From NCBI GenBank assembly GCA_004154925.1, contig QJNS01000181.1, forward strand, positions 100,471-164,470: a stretch of DNA of 64,000 nt. Direction: 5' to 3'. Below, piece after piece: positions 26,009-38,699 of the stretch (position 1 is its first letter; every line of letters begins with the position of its first letter). This DNA is from Monosporascus cannonballus (taxonomy: Eukaryota; Ascomycota; Sordariomycetes; Xylariales). A program made the translations under genes and the position numbers. The notes under the pieces were generated by a model. The model was not told the DNA's origin. It saw only the letters and a list, made by a program, of their open reading frames with translations, and did no database searches.

Positions 26009-27915
26009 AGACGAGAGTTCTTCGGCCAATCGTTTTGTTGCCGTCCGACTAACGGCCAGACGCCCAGATCGAGGGTGATCGGTTCTTTTTCGACGTCCTT
26101 TTCTGCATGCTGGCGTACAGTCCCAAGTGAGGGCCCTGGAGCGCTTTGCTGAACATGGAAGTCGATTTGGCGAACAGAAGCCTTCCGCCGTGGTCGAGAA
26201 GAGGGCATGGCTACTGGCAAAGACGAGGGCGCTGGTGGCTTGCCAGAAGAACAAATCTCATGATCAGAGTTATCAGCTTGCCCATGATCTTCTTGAGTAT
26301 CTTGGGTACCAAGAAGAGCCGTGTACAGGGCTCCCCCACGGTCCTCGTCGCATACGGCCTCTTCCCAGAGGCCAGCAATCAGGAGACCGTAGATGTGACA
26401 TAACTTCTTAAATCCCAAGGTCATGTCGCGGCTTTTCAAGCTAGCCTCGATGGCAGGTGATTCACCCTGGGATGACAGCAAACTTTCAACCCATTGCGAC
26501 GACAGATCCGGGTTTAAGAGCTTGCTCACATCATATCGGCCCTTGTGAGAATATGGATGGGTCGTTAACCGCAGGAAAGAATCAGCTAATGCCTTTCGCA
26601 AGATGCACTGCGCCAATTTCGCCTCTGTCGACAATTCTGCAGTCTTAATATAACTTAGGACCCCTCCGAACCGGGCTTTCAAAACCGGAAGATCGGTAAC
26701 TCCCCAGGATATGTGGAAAGGGCAAATGTATAGTGTTTCTCAGAATTAAGCATCAGTTCTATCAAGTGCATCTAATTCCTAAAGGTTATCAAATACGCTT
26801 CGATAATAATTCTGCATAATATATATCAAGATTGCCAAAAAAGATATTTTATGCTGGCCCATAAATAATGATACAGCGGTTCGAAGATCGATGTGCAGCG
26901 GAACCTCGACTGGTGTCGGAAAGGGGGCAACCGCTGCCGTAGATCCAAGCCGAAAGAGCATCAGCGCCTTAAATCGATATACATCAGACGGCCACTTGAA
27001 GTCGGCTTGCTCCTCCAGGTTTACCATCTATTTATCGTTTGATGAATCAGAGCTTAATGGTTATCGGGCGATCAAGTCCATGATTCTGGAGTTGTAGTCG
27101 CTGGGCGTCACACGAGTCTCTAAGGTTGCGTTATATTTCCATGAAGGAAAAAGGTCAACATCCAAAGAAAGCTGCCATTCCCTATCCCAGATATTCAGTA
27201 TCCTTGCGACACCGCCGATCAAAGCACCGGACGGAGGTACGTCGCCTGCCAAGAGCTGAGCTCTCGATGCCTTCCAGATATGAAGCAGCTCCGGCCACGT
27301 CGCAGGCCTTTCCCGTATGGTTTGACGTGTGTGGGATTGCACTACCTGGCGAATGCGACCGGTAAGATAGTCGGTATTTCTGGAAGCCGTGAAGGTAAAT
27401 AAAACGGCCGGGTTTTCTAATAAAGGGTTGGTTGGCTGAACATTGGGCAAATAAGATTCTAAGAGCCAAGGGAACTTACCTGAAATATTCTCCCAAACCT
27501 GTTTGTAGAATAAGTGTAGTAGCAGCCGATAAATGTATTCGTACGCTCAACCGAAGCCTCGATCGATGTCAGACCTAGTAAAGTCAGTCAGCACTAGCAG
27601 AAATTACTTCCTGTACCCCTGGTACCTTTATCTCCCAGCTCCACCTGTATTTACGTGTATAAAAGGAGGGTTCGCTACCTTCATTTTCTAGCTAGGACCT
27701 TTTAGAGGTTAAGGCAACCTGTTAATACACTTTTCTTCAGTTATATGCTTCTGTGTGTGATGCAGGGTCTCATAATCGAAGCCTCGTCTGTTAAGAAAAG
27801 TTCTAAGGTAGAATGCCGACTTACGCACATCTTCGAGTGCTGGGATATGATAATATATATCATTATCACCCTTCGGACCAGAGACCAGGTTTTGCCGTTC
27901 AAATCAGATATAAAA
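26009..27915 (-). pseudogene. 5' part of a large broken gene of unknown family
   Basis: One minus-strand frame can be followed from about 27915 to 26030 (over 550 codons, not counting the inserted solo LTR). Stops in that frame: TGA near 27554, TAA near 27059, TAG near 27028, TAG near 26780, then TAA and TGA near 26735-26745. All are one transition from CAA, CAG, CGA or TGG, as RIP would cause. Readable landmarks are RKSAFYLRTFLNRRGF, FYKQVWENISGKFPWLL, RILNIWDREWQLSLDVD, KALMLFRLGS and LCHIYGLLIAGLWEEAV. Near 26030-26250 the frame that joins the 22070-22458 part is shifted by one, so an indel or an intron lies there. I do not recognise the family. It may be ancestral single-copy or a RIP-hit duplicate. 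Confidence 0.6.
27567..27774. repeat. solo LTR (family S), inside the broken gene
   Basis: 208 bp, starting TGTCAGACCTAG and ending GTCTCATA (CA decayed to TA), flanked by an exact 5-bp duplication ATCGA (27562-27566, 27775-27779). It matches the split solo LTR at 49491-51088: shared AGGAGGGTTC, then GTTAATACACTTTTCTTCAG and TATGCTTCTGTGTGTGATG. With its target duplicate it adds 213 bases, a multiple of three, so it does not shift the host frame. Confidence 0.85.
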
Positions 27916-28130
27916 AATATTAATTCTATTATTCTATTAGGCTAATTACGTACACTTTCCCAATGCGTACAACTTTTTATGTAACCTAGCAACGGAATCT
28001 ATGTATTCCGATTTAAAAAAACCATAACGTGTAAAAGGTTAACTAATTATTAACCCTAAAAAATACAAATTAATTTAATAATCGTATGGTAAATATTAAG
28101 TAATAAAATAATGTTGCGGAGGTAATAGGC
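27916..28130. other. gap: short AT-rich patch
   Basis: About 200 bp of partly RIP-like sequence upstream of the broken gene. The start codon and promoter of that gene should lie here or further up, but I cannot identify them. Confidence 0.4.
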
Positions 28131-29122
28131 ACAGGCCCTTAAGAGCAAATCAGGCTCCGTTTGGACGTACTTCCGAGGCGATAACCACCAGACATTACCT
28201 TTTATAGGCTGTGGGGCGAAGAATTCGGTGAGCTTATATTCGATGCCACTTCCTTTAAAGCCTGGGAGGGGAAGGTTGGGAGGGGAAGGTTGGGAGGGTG
28301 TTTGACTTCACCCGTTTAATGACGTGCCCTTGATCTTGAAGAATGATGCAGCTGATTGGACATTGTGCCATCCTGCGCGTCATAAACAATCAACTCGGTT
28401 TACTCAACTAGACTGAGACGAGCAGAGGAGCCTTTGGAGGTCATGATGGTACAATAGAGTCCCAAGGTCTGGCCCATCACGGGTTATTTAAAAGTGTAAT
28501 TAACGTGGACTGCCATACAAAAATAGAGAAGAAATTAAAGGTGTGGTAGCCGGATGGGGGCTTGACCCGGAGTAGTAGGGAAGGGGGTCAGTGATAGGAC
28601 ATGCGGCATGCGTAATATCCCATGATGCGACGCCCCAACCCAGCCATCTAACCTACAACATCAGGATACAATTCTTGCGTGTAAGGCTGCATTTCATGTT
28701 TAATCAGCCTAGATCCGCTGTATCCCCATTCTCCAGGAATTTACAGCACCCGATTACTGCAGCGATTAGTTCGACTACTTATGTGCATGAACTGGACCCT
28801 ATGTATGGAATTTCTGGCATGCATGCATTCAGTGCCTGACACTTACCAAGAGTCCTTGAGCTATTTCCATATTCGGGAAAAGGAATAGATTCTATTCGTC
28901 GGCGGGGTCTGAGGGTCCACTCCGGTCCCGCGCGCCCACTCCATGCTCAACCTCTGCCGGGAAAAATTTGTTATTCCCATTCTGGAGCACTGCCGCTCAA
29001 GGAGGGGAGGATCTGTTCCGTTCCAGCAAGGGCCATCGACTATAATATACTTGGCATCGGAATGGTAAGCAATGCCCATTCACTCTTATTCTGAACGTAT
29101 GTTGACATCTTACATGGGACAG
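28131..29122. other. gap: GC-balanced, no confident gene
   Basis: Sequence of genic composition without a convincing gene. A minus-strand frame of 72 codons ending at 28861 and a plus-strand frame of 82 codons at 28591-28839 are not supported by any recognised motif. Ancestrally this stretch was contiguous with 45850 onward, because the element 29131-45841 is flanked by a target duplication. Any gene here would have been split by that insertion. Confidence 0.4.
28264..28298. repeat. 14-bp tandem repeat
   Basis: GGGAGGGGAAGGTT repeated about 2.4 times. Confidence 0.85.
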
Positions 29123-29130
29123 CGCGGCTG

Positions 29131-29250
29131 TAGGGTTTGCACTACCCACCCACCTACGCTAAAATTTCTTACCACGGGTATCCGTAGGTGGGCAAAAATT
29201 TACGTAAGTAATAAACAGGGGTACGAAAGTAAAATAAAATTATTTACGGA
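29131..29250. repeat. left terminus of the hAT-type element
   Basis: Begins TAGGGTTTGCACTACCCACC. It is homologous for about 120 bp to the inverted terminus at 21950-22069, with the same order of short words (CTACCACGGG, ATCCGTAGGT, TTTACGTAAGT, AAACAGGGGTACG). The outer 60 bases are unmutated; RIP-type decay begins further in. Confidence 0.75.
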
Positions 29251-29607
29251 TTAATTATTCGAAAATACTTATTTTAAAACTTAAATATTTATTATATAAT
29301 TATAATATAAATTATATATTACGAAAATTAAATTTTTATATATTGTAAATTTATATTTTATTATTTGTTATTAAATAATAATTTATAAATTAAAATATTT
29401 AATTATTATATTTCAACCGATTTATAATTTTTATAAAATTAATTATAATATATTATTATATAAATTTATATATATATAACGTATTTAAAATATTAAAGTA
29501 TTAAATTTGGACTTATATATTAATAATAAAAAATAATATTATATAAATTAACATATTAATTTTTAAATTATTTTATTTATTTTTATATATAATTGTAAAT
29601 TAATATA

Positions 29608-31480
29608 ACGTCTTATAAAAGTAAGCGCCATATATAAATAAACGTAACATTTTTTGGCATTTCGTAATGACAAATACAAATAATTTAATAATAATATATC
29701 GCATTAATTAAAATTAATCGGATTTTTTTTCGCTAAACGTATTTATAATTTCTTTATAAGTACGCGTATTATGCCCGGGTTTATTACAAACGCCACATTT
29801 CCGTTCCTTGGTTTTAACCCTTTTGCGACGACCCCCTCCAGCTATTATTAACTGTATTTTTTTATTACCCCTTTCTTTTTAAGCTAAAAAAACTTATTCC
29901 TTTTGTATAGTAAATGTTCCTCCTTCTTGAAAATGTTTATTTTTAATCCTTTAACGTTTATTCAAAATATGGTTCGTTTCGCGTAATTAGGCGGTTTTTT
30001 CCCGAAGAAAAGTAATTTCGTACAAAAGTAATAAGTTACTTTTTATTAAAAAATTAACCGATTCCATTATTTTTGTTGGCGAGCTATTCTAATGATTTCT
30101 AATCCTTTTTTGTAAGTAACGTCCTTATTTTGTTGCTTTTTTGGATATTTTTAGGGGTTTTTGCGGGTAAGGAAATAGAATCGGCGGAGGTAAGCGGCGA
30201 GACCGTCGGTATAGGTACAATTGGAAAAACGTCCAATTCGGAAAGGACATTATTAAAATCGAATAAAACAAAACCAGCTTTTGCAAATCCGGATTTGATG
30301 TTATCGGACGTTATAGCAGCTTAGAACGCGTTATAAAAGCCGGCGAGAAAATCTTCTTTGGCAATATGGGTATAATAATGTCGTATTAGGTTTTCGATAT
30401 ACCGCAAATAAACGCGTTTCAAAATAAAAAAACAAAATATGTCAAAAAATTAGAACCGATGCGAAAAATGTACGGGCATATAAAACGTAATAATATTGTG
30501 GTTGGCGCAGTATTTTTCGAATTTTATCGAATAATAATTTTCGTAGCCGTCGAAAATAAAAAAATATTTTAAACTTTTTATACGCGTCTAAATATATTTA
30601 TCAAAATATTAAATCCATTTTAAACCTAATTTATTTATTATTTAATTATTATTACTTAATATAACCTTTTAATCGGCTGGTAATAAATTATTATAATACC
30701 AAAACCTAAAGTGATTTTTCCCCGTTATAATAATAAATAACAGTATAATTTAATCTTAGGAATTAATAACCTGGATAATTATAACTTATTTTTTATTCTT
30801 TTATTATGCTTATTTAAGTTTTTTACGTTTTTCGGCATTAGTAATTACCATGCCCGTTATTATAAAAAACCCTATCAAAAATCCAGTTTCGTCGAAATTA
30901 TAAATATTTTTTTTTTGCAATACCGTATTTTGCGATTATAGCCCGAATAAATTCAAACCACTTACAAAATATTTCTGGATTTTCGCATAAGACCCGTTAA
31001 TAATCGATTTTCCGATTTAAACGCGTCTGGAATTTTTTTTGCCGTTTAACAAAGTTCGACGCCCAGTTAATTCCGACATATTCCGTAACGCGTTAAGTAA
31101 ATAATATATTGGCCATATTTTCAATGTACTGAAACCGGACAGGAAACGTTTGCGTATCTAAGTTAAGGATTCGGTCGACAATCGATTTTTCTTCGGTCGC
31201 CGTTAATTTCTATAAAGAAGGGATAATATCGGTTCGGGCGTATTTACCTTTAGAACGGTATGCTAAGGTAAAAAATAAGACTTTATAAATAGAACTAAGC
31301 TTTTTGTAATTAAGTTTCGGGTCTTATTTTTTAGCCTGAATAACTAGGTTTATTTTCGCTTCTTTTATAAGACGTTCCATAATGTTAATATTAAAAAATG
31401 GACAATTAAAGATAAATAATTGAAATATGTCAAAAAAGTATTACGCTCACTTATATATGGCGCTTACTTATGTAGGACGT
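29608..31480 (-). mobile_element. Fot1/pogo-type (Tc1-mariner) transposon, dead
   Basis: 1.87 kb with terminal inverted repeats of about 54 bp (left ACGTCTTATAAAAGTAAGCG; right, inverted, ACGTCCTACATAAGTAAGCG), flanked by TA on both sides (29606-29607, 31481-31482), the Tc1-mariner target. Left/right differences are C-to-T and G-to-A, i.e. RIP. The transposase reads on the minus strand. It lies inside the hAT-type block, so it inserted into that element or into one of its inner layers. Confidence 0.85.
29720..31400 (-). pseudogene. Fot1/pogo transposase remnant
   Basis: Near its C-terminus (about 29755-29800) the minus strand reads KERKCGVCNKPGHNTRT followed by Y where the last cysteine is expected. 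This is the CCHC knuckle that ends many fungal pogo/Fot1 transposases, with Cys changed to Tyr by a RIP-type G-to-A. The rest is broken by stops; I could not place all three catalytic acids. Intended role: cut-and-paste transposition at TA. It is inactive. Confidence 0.7.
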
Positions 31481-31482
31481 TA

Positions 31483-34400
31483 GTATTTTTATTTATTTAA
31501 TAAAATATATTTTATTTTGTAATTTCTTTATTTTTCATTAATTGTTTTATAATTTAAATTTAATAAATATTTGGTTTTTATTTTTATTATATATAAGTTT
31601 TTGTAAATTTTAAAAATAAATAATCTCCGGCAATAAAATAATTATATTCTGAAAAATTTACCAGATTAACCAATTATAAGTTTTTTATTATGAAAATAAC
31701 ATATTTATTATAAATATAATATGAATTAATAATTATTACTATTTAATATATAAATTAATACAAATATTAATAACGTAAATATATTAATAAATACTATAAT
31801 AAAAAATACTGTTAATTTTCTATACAAATTTTAATAATTAACCGTTAAAATCGGAAGCCCGTTTTACTAAATAAACTTTAGATAATTTTGCATACAAAAT
31901 ATTAAAATGAAATTTTTGATATTAAACAATTAAAGTATTTTTTATATTTATATATTTTTCGATATATAATAATTTAATAAATATTTAATTAGAAAAACGA
32001 ATTAATAAAGTTTAAAGTATTTATTACCCAGTCTTTATCGTTTAAATTTTTAATTATATTTGTTATATTTATAAAAAGTTTTTTAATTATTGCCTTAATT
32101 TTGTCGTTATTTTTAATCGTATTTTTATTCCTAAAAATATTTATTTTCGATGTCTTCTATTTGTAGAATTAGGCGTAATTTCAAATGAAAATTAATACAT
32201 TAATTACTGTATTAATTAATATAAATATTAATTTATCAATCTTTTCGTCCGTTATAATAAAAAAAGTATATATCGTATTTATAAAAAGAAAAATCAAAAT
32301 CAAAGTTAATTTATTAAAATTACAGAAAAAAACTAAATTATACTAAAATATAATTACGTAAAAAATTATCATATATATTACATAATATAAGCAAAAGGAA
32401 ATAATAATATTATAATATTTGAAGTAATTTATTTATAGTTTTCTTTTAAAACTTTTTAATATAAAAATTTAATATATGCGTATAATACAAAATATATAAT
32501 AAAAACGTAGTTAAAATAAAATTACGAAAATAGGCTATTCAAAGTATATTCTATAAATAAAATATTGTTTAACGAAAGCTTTGTATCCGAATATATTAAA
32601 CCAAATTAAAATTAATTATTAATATTACATAACAATATATGGTTTTAAACGAATTGCGATAATTTTCCAATATTCTTGTAAATTTTTTTCTCATATCTTT
32701 ACTAATTTAATTGTAATGTCTTCAACCTTCGTTTATTTTTTAATCTCTAAATTAATTAAAAATATTAATTAGTTAAATTTTTATTATATAAAAATATTAT
32801 CGTATATTTATTACCTTACAAAACCAATTATATTCAATATTATTCCGTTATCAGTTTAAATTATAATTATTTAAAAAGTAAATTAGGAATTATTAATTTT
32901 TTTAAGAGTAAAAATAAAATAAATAATATTTAAATATTATTTTTTCGAAAAATTTGTATGAAATAGTGTTCGATTTTTTTATTAATATTTTGTAATTTAG
33001 ATAGGTTGGTTGTCTTCGGTATAACTCTACCAAATACTAGATAATAAATATTTTCGCGTTTTTCGTAAATAAAATAAACATTTTAATTTAACATATACAA
33101 TATTTTATTTTGAAACAGCTATATAAATAAATTAATTTGACGTAATTTTGAATTCGTTATATTAATACGGTAATAAGTTAAATATAAAAATAAATACGGA
33201 TAAATACGGTTAAATTTACACAATTCTTTGTTTTCCGTTAAAATATAAAAACATTTTAATTAAAAAATATATTTAGGTATTAATTAACGTATTAATCCTT
33301 ATATTGAAAACTAATATAATTTATATCTTTCTAGACAATAATTGATAATTGGTTTTTAAGATTAATTATTATCGAAATTTAATGAATTCGAAAAAATACA
33401 GCATTAAATATTAATAAAACTATTACCGAGAAAAAACAAAATAAAATAATACAAAGCAGTAAATATTTTTAAACCATTTTCATATTTTGGATTACAATTT
33501 TCGATAAATTTCGATTGATACATTATCGGCGAAATAGCTGCCGTGCATTATATATATATTTTTCGTAATAAAATTTATAAATACATTTAAAACAATAAAC
33601 CATTTTATCGTAAAAAAAGTCGTTTATAAACGATTAACACAATAACGATTTATATTTATTAAAATAAAATTTTATTTTCAAATCCGATAAAAAATAAAAT
33701 AATATAACGAAAACACAATACTACTTATTAGTTTTAAAAGTTTTGTTACTATAAATATAATAAAATTTAAAATAGTTTTAACCGGTTCGACTTCAAGTTT
33801 TAAAACAGGATTATAAAATATTAATATAAATTTAATTTTATAAATAAATTTCGTATTTGTTAAAATATAATTATAATTCGGATTTTTCGAAACATTAAAA
33901 AAGTTTATTAATAAAAAAACGGCGTATAAATATTCATTAAATAATTAATAACATCCTAAGTAATTTCAGTAATTCCTAAACTAATTATTTTTTCATAACG
34001 TATATAATTTTCGATTATAGGCCTTAATTGACGAACCTAGATAAGCATATATATTACGGAATTCTAATAAAATTTTGCTTTTCGACTAACTTATAATAAT
34101 TTTTAAATATTGAAAATACTTTTTTTTAAAAAAATAACTTATATGCGTTTATACCGGTACTAGTGTTCAGAATTAAAATTAAGATATATTACAAATTATT
34201 GAATGTAAATTAATTAAACTATTAAGATAAAAGTTATTACGTTAATTAATATAATGTTATTAGCGACATAATAAAAATTAACCTACCCTTATTACGATAT
34301 AATTAACCGCATCGAATTTAATCTGCTTAATTTTAATTATTTCTTTTCTTGTTTTTTAATTTTAAAGCTCGTTTAATTTTTTATATTCACGTTATTTATA

Positions 34401-34490
34401 ATTTTAAATTGTTTAAAAAAATACTTATAAATACTTTATAAGAAATACGAAAAGTAATAGAAATAATTTACCTTTTTTTATTTATTCTTA
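31483..34490. other. gap: RIP-mutated AT-rich sequence
   Basis: No gene or repeat partner seen. It is presumably decayed interior of the hAT-type element or unrecognised older insertions. Confidence 0.5.
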
Positions 34491-34495
34491 TTTTT

Positions 34496-34645
34496 TGTCA
34501 CGGCGCTGTACGTCTCTTGAGTTTCTAGAAGATATTCTGTTGTTATACGAGGAAGAAAAAAGAGAGCTATCTAGCAAGCGCGTAGCGCTTGCGTATATAT
34601 AGCCAAACGGCGGCTCAAATAAGCCGCTTTGCTAGTGCCGTAACA
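34496..34645 (+). repeat. 150-bp RIP-free repeat (solo LTR or MITE), copy 2
   Basis: Inverted copy of 18651-18800 with the same length of 150 bp, TGTCACGGCGC...GTGCCGTAACA, flanked by TTTTT on both sides (34491-34495, 34646-34650). A TATATATAG box lies near its centre at 34600-34610. A short inverted GC-rich pair (CAAGCGCGTAGCGCTTG) precedes it. It is GC-balanced in AT-rich surroundings. Confidence 0.75.
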
Positions 34646-34650
34646 TTTTT

Positions 34651-37600
34651 GTTTATTCTTTTTATATATTTTCTAAAATACTGTATTTCAAAATTCGCTT
34701 TGTTAACCGTTAATACAACCTGGACGTTTATGTAAAATTCGTATTTTTTTAGTATTTCGTATAATATTCGAATAGTCAATTTCTTTTTTCTCTTTATATA
34801 AATAAATATTAATTAGGTCGTATTTAAATATTTAGCTTTTGTCGATAAAATAAATATATATATTTTGAAAAATGTATATTAAATCAAGAAAAATTAAAAT
34901 ATCAGTAATTATCTAAACCTAAAATTCGAAAGGAAGATTTTGTAATTCCGACCGTATAATTTTATTTGCGTACTTTTCCAATTTATTCTTAAGTATACGA
35001 AAATTTGGAAAGTTATAAATAAAATATATACACTGAATTTAATGAACAAAATACGGATTTTCGATAATACTAAAAATAAATATAAGTTAATTGATATTTT
35101 AAGTATATAAAGAGTATTTTAAAATAACATTCCGATAATATTAAATAAATATTAGTAAATTATAATTAATACGATAAATAACGTATGTTAAAAAGTTTTT
35201 ATAGTAAAACTTATAATTATTTAACGTTTTCCCTATCGGATTATTGTTTTCGCATAATCTATTATTTACATAATATTTTAATAAAGTAACATTAAAATTA
35301 TATTTATTCGATTTCGGATATATCCTGTTTTTATATTAAAATCAATAAACTATAATTAATTAATTTATTTTTAAAATTACGTTATAAAGCTAGCCGTATT
35401 AATATTAAATTTTTAATTAAAAACGACACTTTTTTTAAAAAATGCCTCGTTTATACTGTTATCAAAAGCAGTTTTTCTTGAGAAATTACAGCTGTCGTAT
35501 AAATTGCGTTTTGAACTTTTCGGCGTTTTTCGTTGTATAAACATAATAAATTAAAATTTTAAGTTATAAAAATAATTTGAATATTTTTATAGGTTATTTT
35601 GAAATTATAAGTTAAACCTTAATGAAGATGGGAATTTGATTTTTCTTTTAATATATCTATTATATAATTTATCGTTATGCGCTTCGTTAAAACCTTTTTC
35701 ATTTTTTTAATTAAATTCGTCTTTTAATTTTCTCTTATAATTTTTAATAATCCGTTTTGTTAAATACGTAATTATTTTTCAATTCGTCCCTGTTTTCGAT
35801 ATTAGATTATTTCTTAAATTCAAGTTTGCGTTTAGTTTTAGTTTCGTTTTTATTTTTATGGTATAAGGTATTATTTAATTTCCGTAGTTAATTTTTAATT
35901 TCGACAGTTTTTCGATACCGCTTTATCTATAATTAGCTTAACTGCTTCTAATTTCATTAAAAACGTTAATAAAAGCGGTAATATTTTGTAATATTAAATT
36001 GGGATAATGTTTTAATTATGTTACATATTGAGTTATTAAACCTGATTATATATAATTAATATTTTAAAAAAAAGATTTAATACGTTAAAAATAAAACATT
36101 AACACGGGCGAACACTTAAAGATAAAATTCCAAAAAATATATATATAAAATATTATAACGGGATTATTTATTATTCGAATTATTTAACGCTTATTTGATT
36201 TCGAACCTTTCCGATAAATTTTAAAACTTTAATATTTTTTTCTTTAATTTTTCTACGTCCTATATAATCAAAATACTTCTCTTAATAAATAAAGCCATAT
36301 TTTTATTATATTACGTATTAAGCGATATTATTTAAAAGAATCCTTAATTAACCGTAATAATATGGGGTTTAATCGTTTTACGTATTTATCTATTATTTTT
36401 ATTATTTTTTATTATTATAATTATTACTAATATGATTTTATTCCTTTTAAAAACGATGTTTTTATTGTAGAAATTCGAATAATAAAAATAATTAAATTAT
36501 TATAATAATAGCAGTTAATTATAATTTCAACTATACAATTATTAAAAGTATTCCGATAATAACGATTAATTAATTTTATTAAGTAAAAGCAAATTTAAAA
36601 ATAAAGTATTTACCATTATTAAATACAAAAACAAGTTAACATATAAAATATAAATTATAGAATTAATATATTCATTAATACGATTTTAATTTTGTGAACT
36701 TGTGGTTTTATGTAAAATTAAACCGTTTTAAAAATTATATATTCTATTGATTTTATAATATTCCCTTAAGTTTGAAACCCGGGAAATCTAATTTAATATA
36801 TAATTAAAGAATAATGCTAAAGGTTAACGATTTATATTATAAATATTGTATAAAACGGCGGGACAAAATTAATTACGTTATTTATTAATAACAGCGCTTA
36901 TGCGGTTTATAAGAAAAATATTCTTATTTACTTAAAAGAATTCGGTTTAACGAAACAAATTGATAAATAAATATTTTTAAAGTTTTTGCTTAACATCGTA
37001 TAATAAATATAATATATGTTTTTAATAAAACATTTTTCAGCCAAATATTAACCGAGATTTTTTTAAATAAATTAATTACATATATATTTATATAACCATT
37101 TTCTAATTATTTATTAAATACTAAATTTTGTTTCAACGTATTTGTCTTATAGAATAAGATATTTATATTATTATCTTATATTTTCATCGTTTTATAATAT
37201 AATAATAATTTTAATATTTATAATTCACCAAAACTAAATATTATACTAAATAAACAACTATTTTTTATATTACAAATATTAAACCCAAATAGAAATATAT
37301 TATATTTCCGGTATAATGCGTATTAAGTTTCGTATTAATTAATATTTTATTATATTTAATATAATATCAATTTGCCCAAAAGCTAATATTAAATTTTTTA
37401 TAGCTATCGTAAATTTAACGAGTTGTTCTTAAATAATAAATATATTTCGAAAACAGGAAATTATAATAAAAAGATTTTTTGTAAAAATCTTAATAAAAAA
37501 ACGATAAAAATATTCAATAAATATTATACGCCAAAATTTGCCGTAATAAAGTTATTTATGATACAAAATACTCGGAATCGAATTTTATAATTTAAAACAA

Positions 37601-38259
37601 AACCTACAAAAATATTATAAATATTATTAACAATGTATTATAGATTTCGCTTATAATAATGTATGAATTTTTATATTAATTATTTTTAATGATTTATAAA
37701 ATATATATTTTATGTAATTTATAATTTAACACAAAAATTAATTTTGAATTATATTTGAATATAGTAAAATCGGTTATAAATAATTCGAATTAATTATTTT
37801 ACGAGTTTTTTAATTTATATAATAATTTTCTATATACGTACATTAATAAAAAAATATAAATTTATTTCCGGTAAAAGGTTTTCGGAAAACAAATAAATTG
37901 TTATATTATATTAAAATAATACTGCTTATTGTTATTTACATTTTTTAAATTTCGAAATTAAATTACGGTTAATAATTAAAAATAGAATATATATCATCGC
38001 CGAAAAGCTTTTTCGGTTATTAATATTTATTTTATATAAATATAATATTATATTATTAATTATTACAAAATAAATTTATTAATATTTATATTTTCATTGT
38101 TTTTATTTAATTATATACTTTTTATATATTTAATTAATATTAGTTTTAAAATTTTAATTGTAAATTTTAATTTAACTTATAATTTAATTTAATATACTTA
38201 TAAAAATATGGTATCGAAATAATTATTATTATAATTATAAAATATATTAAATATAAAGT
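34651..38259. other. gap: RIP-mutated AT-rich sequence
   Basis: 3.6 kb without recognisable features other than RIP-type composition. Confidence 0.5.
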
Positions 38260-38264
38260 GTTTT

Positions 38265-38661
38265 TATGACGGCTAGGCGGTTTAACCAATTATTAGACCT
38301 TAAGTCGACGGGTTTATATTAGCAGGAGTATCGTGGGAATTTGAACAATGGATATAGTAATCGTATTACGTCTCTTAATACCGAAAATACCTTATTACAA
38401 ACGATTGGTATTAATAAATGTTGTAAGCTGAAGTTATTTAGATTATGGAATTAATAAGCGTATATATCCTTTTTTTTAGCTGGATTATTACCAGTAAATT
38501 GGTGATCCGGCTTACTGGCTTATTACCAGTAAGTTGGTGATCCGGCTTACTGGCTTATTACCAGTAAGTTGGTAATCCATTACGTGACCTGATTTACATA
38601 GTTTTTTTGGCCTTTTCCGTTACGATTATTCCTGGAGGCCGTGGTTTGTTAGGTCGTAATA
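38265..38661 (-). repeat. 3' LTR of element C
   Basis: 397 bp with three hairpin units (about 38475-38580). Starts TATGACGG and ends GTAATA; both termini are RIP-decayed TG/CA. Confidence 0.85.
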
Positions 38662-38699
38662 CGACCTCCTTTTTCCCAAAATTTTGTCCTTAAGATTTT

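Noticed and set aside
30130..30324. 64-codon plus-strand frame in the Fot1-type element
   Set aside because: Antisense to the transposase remnant.
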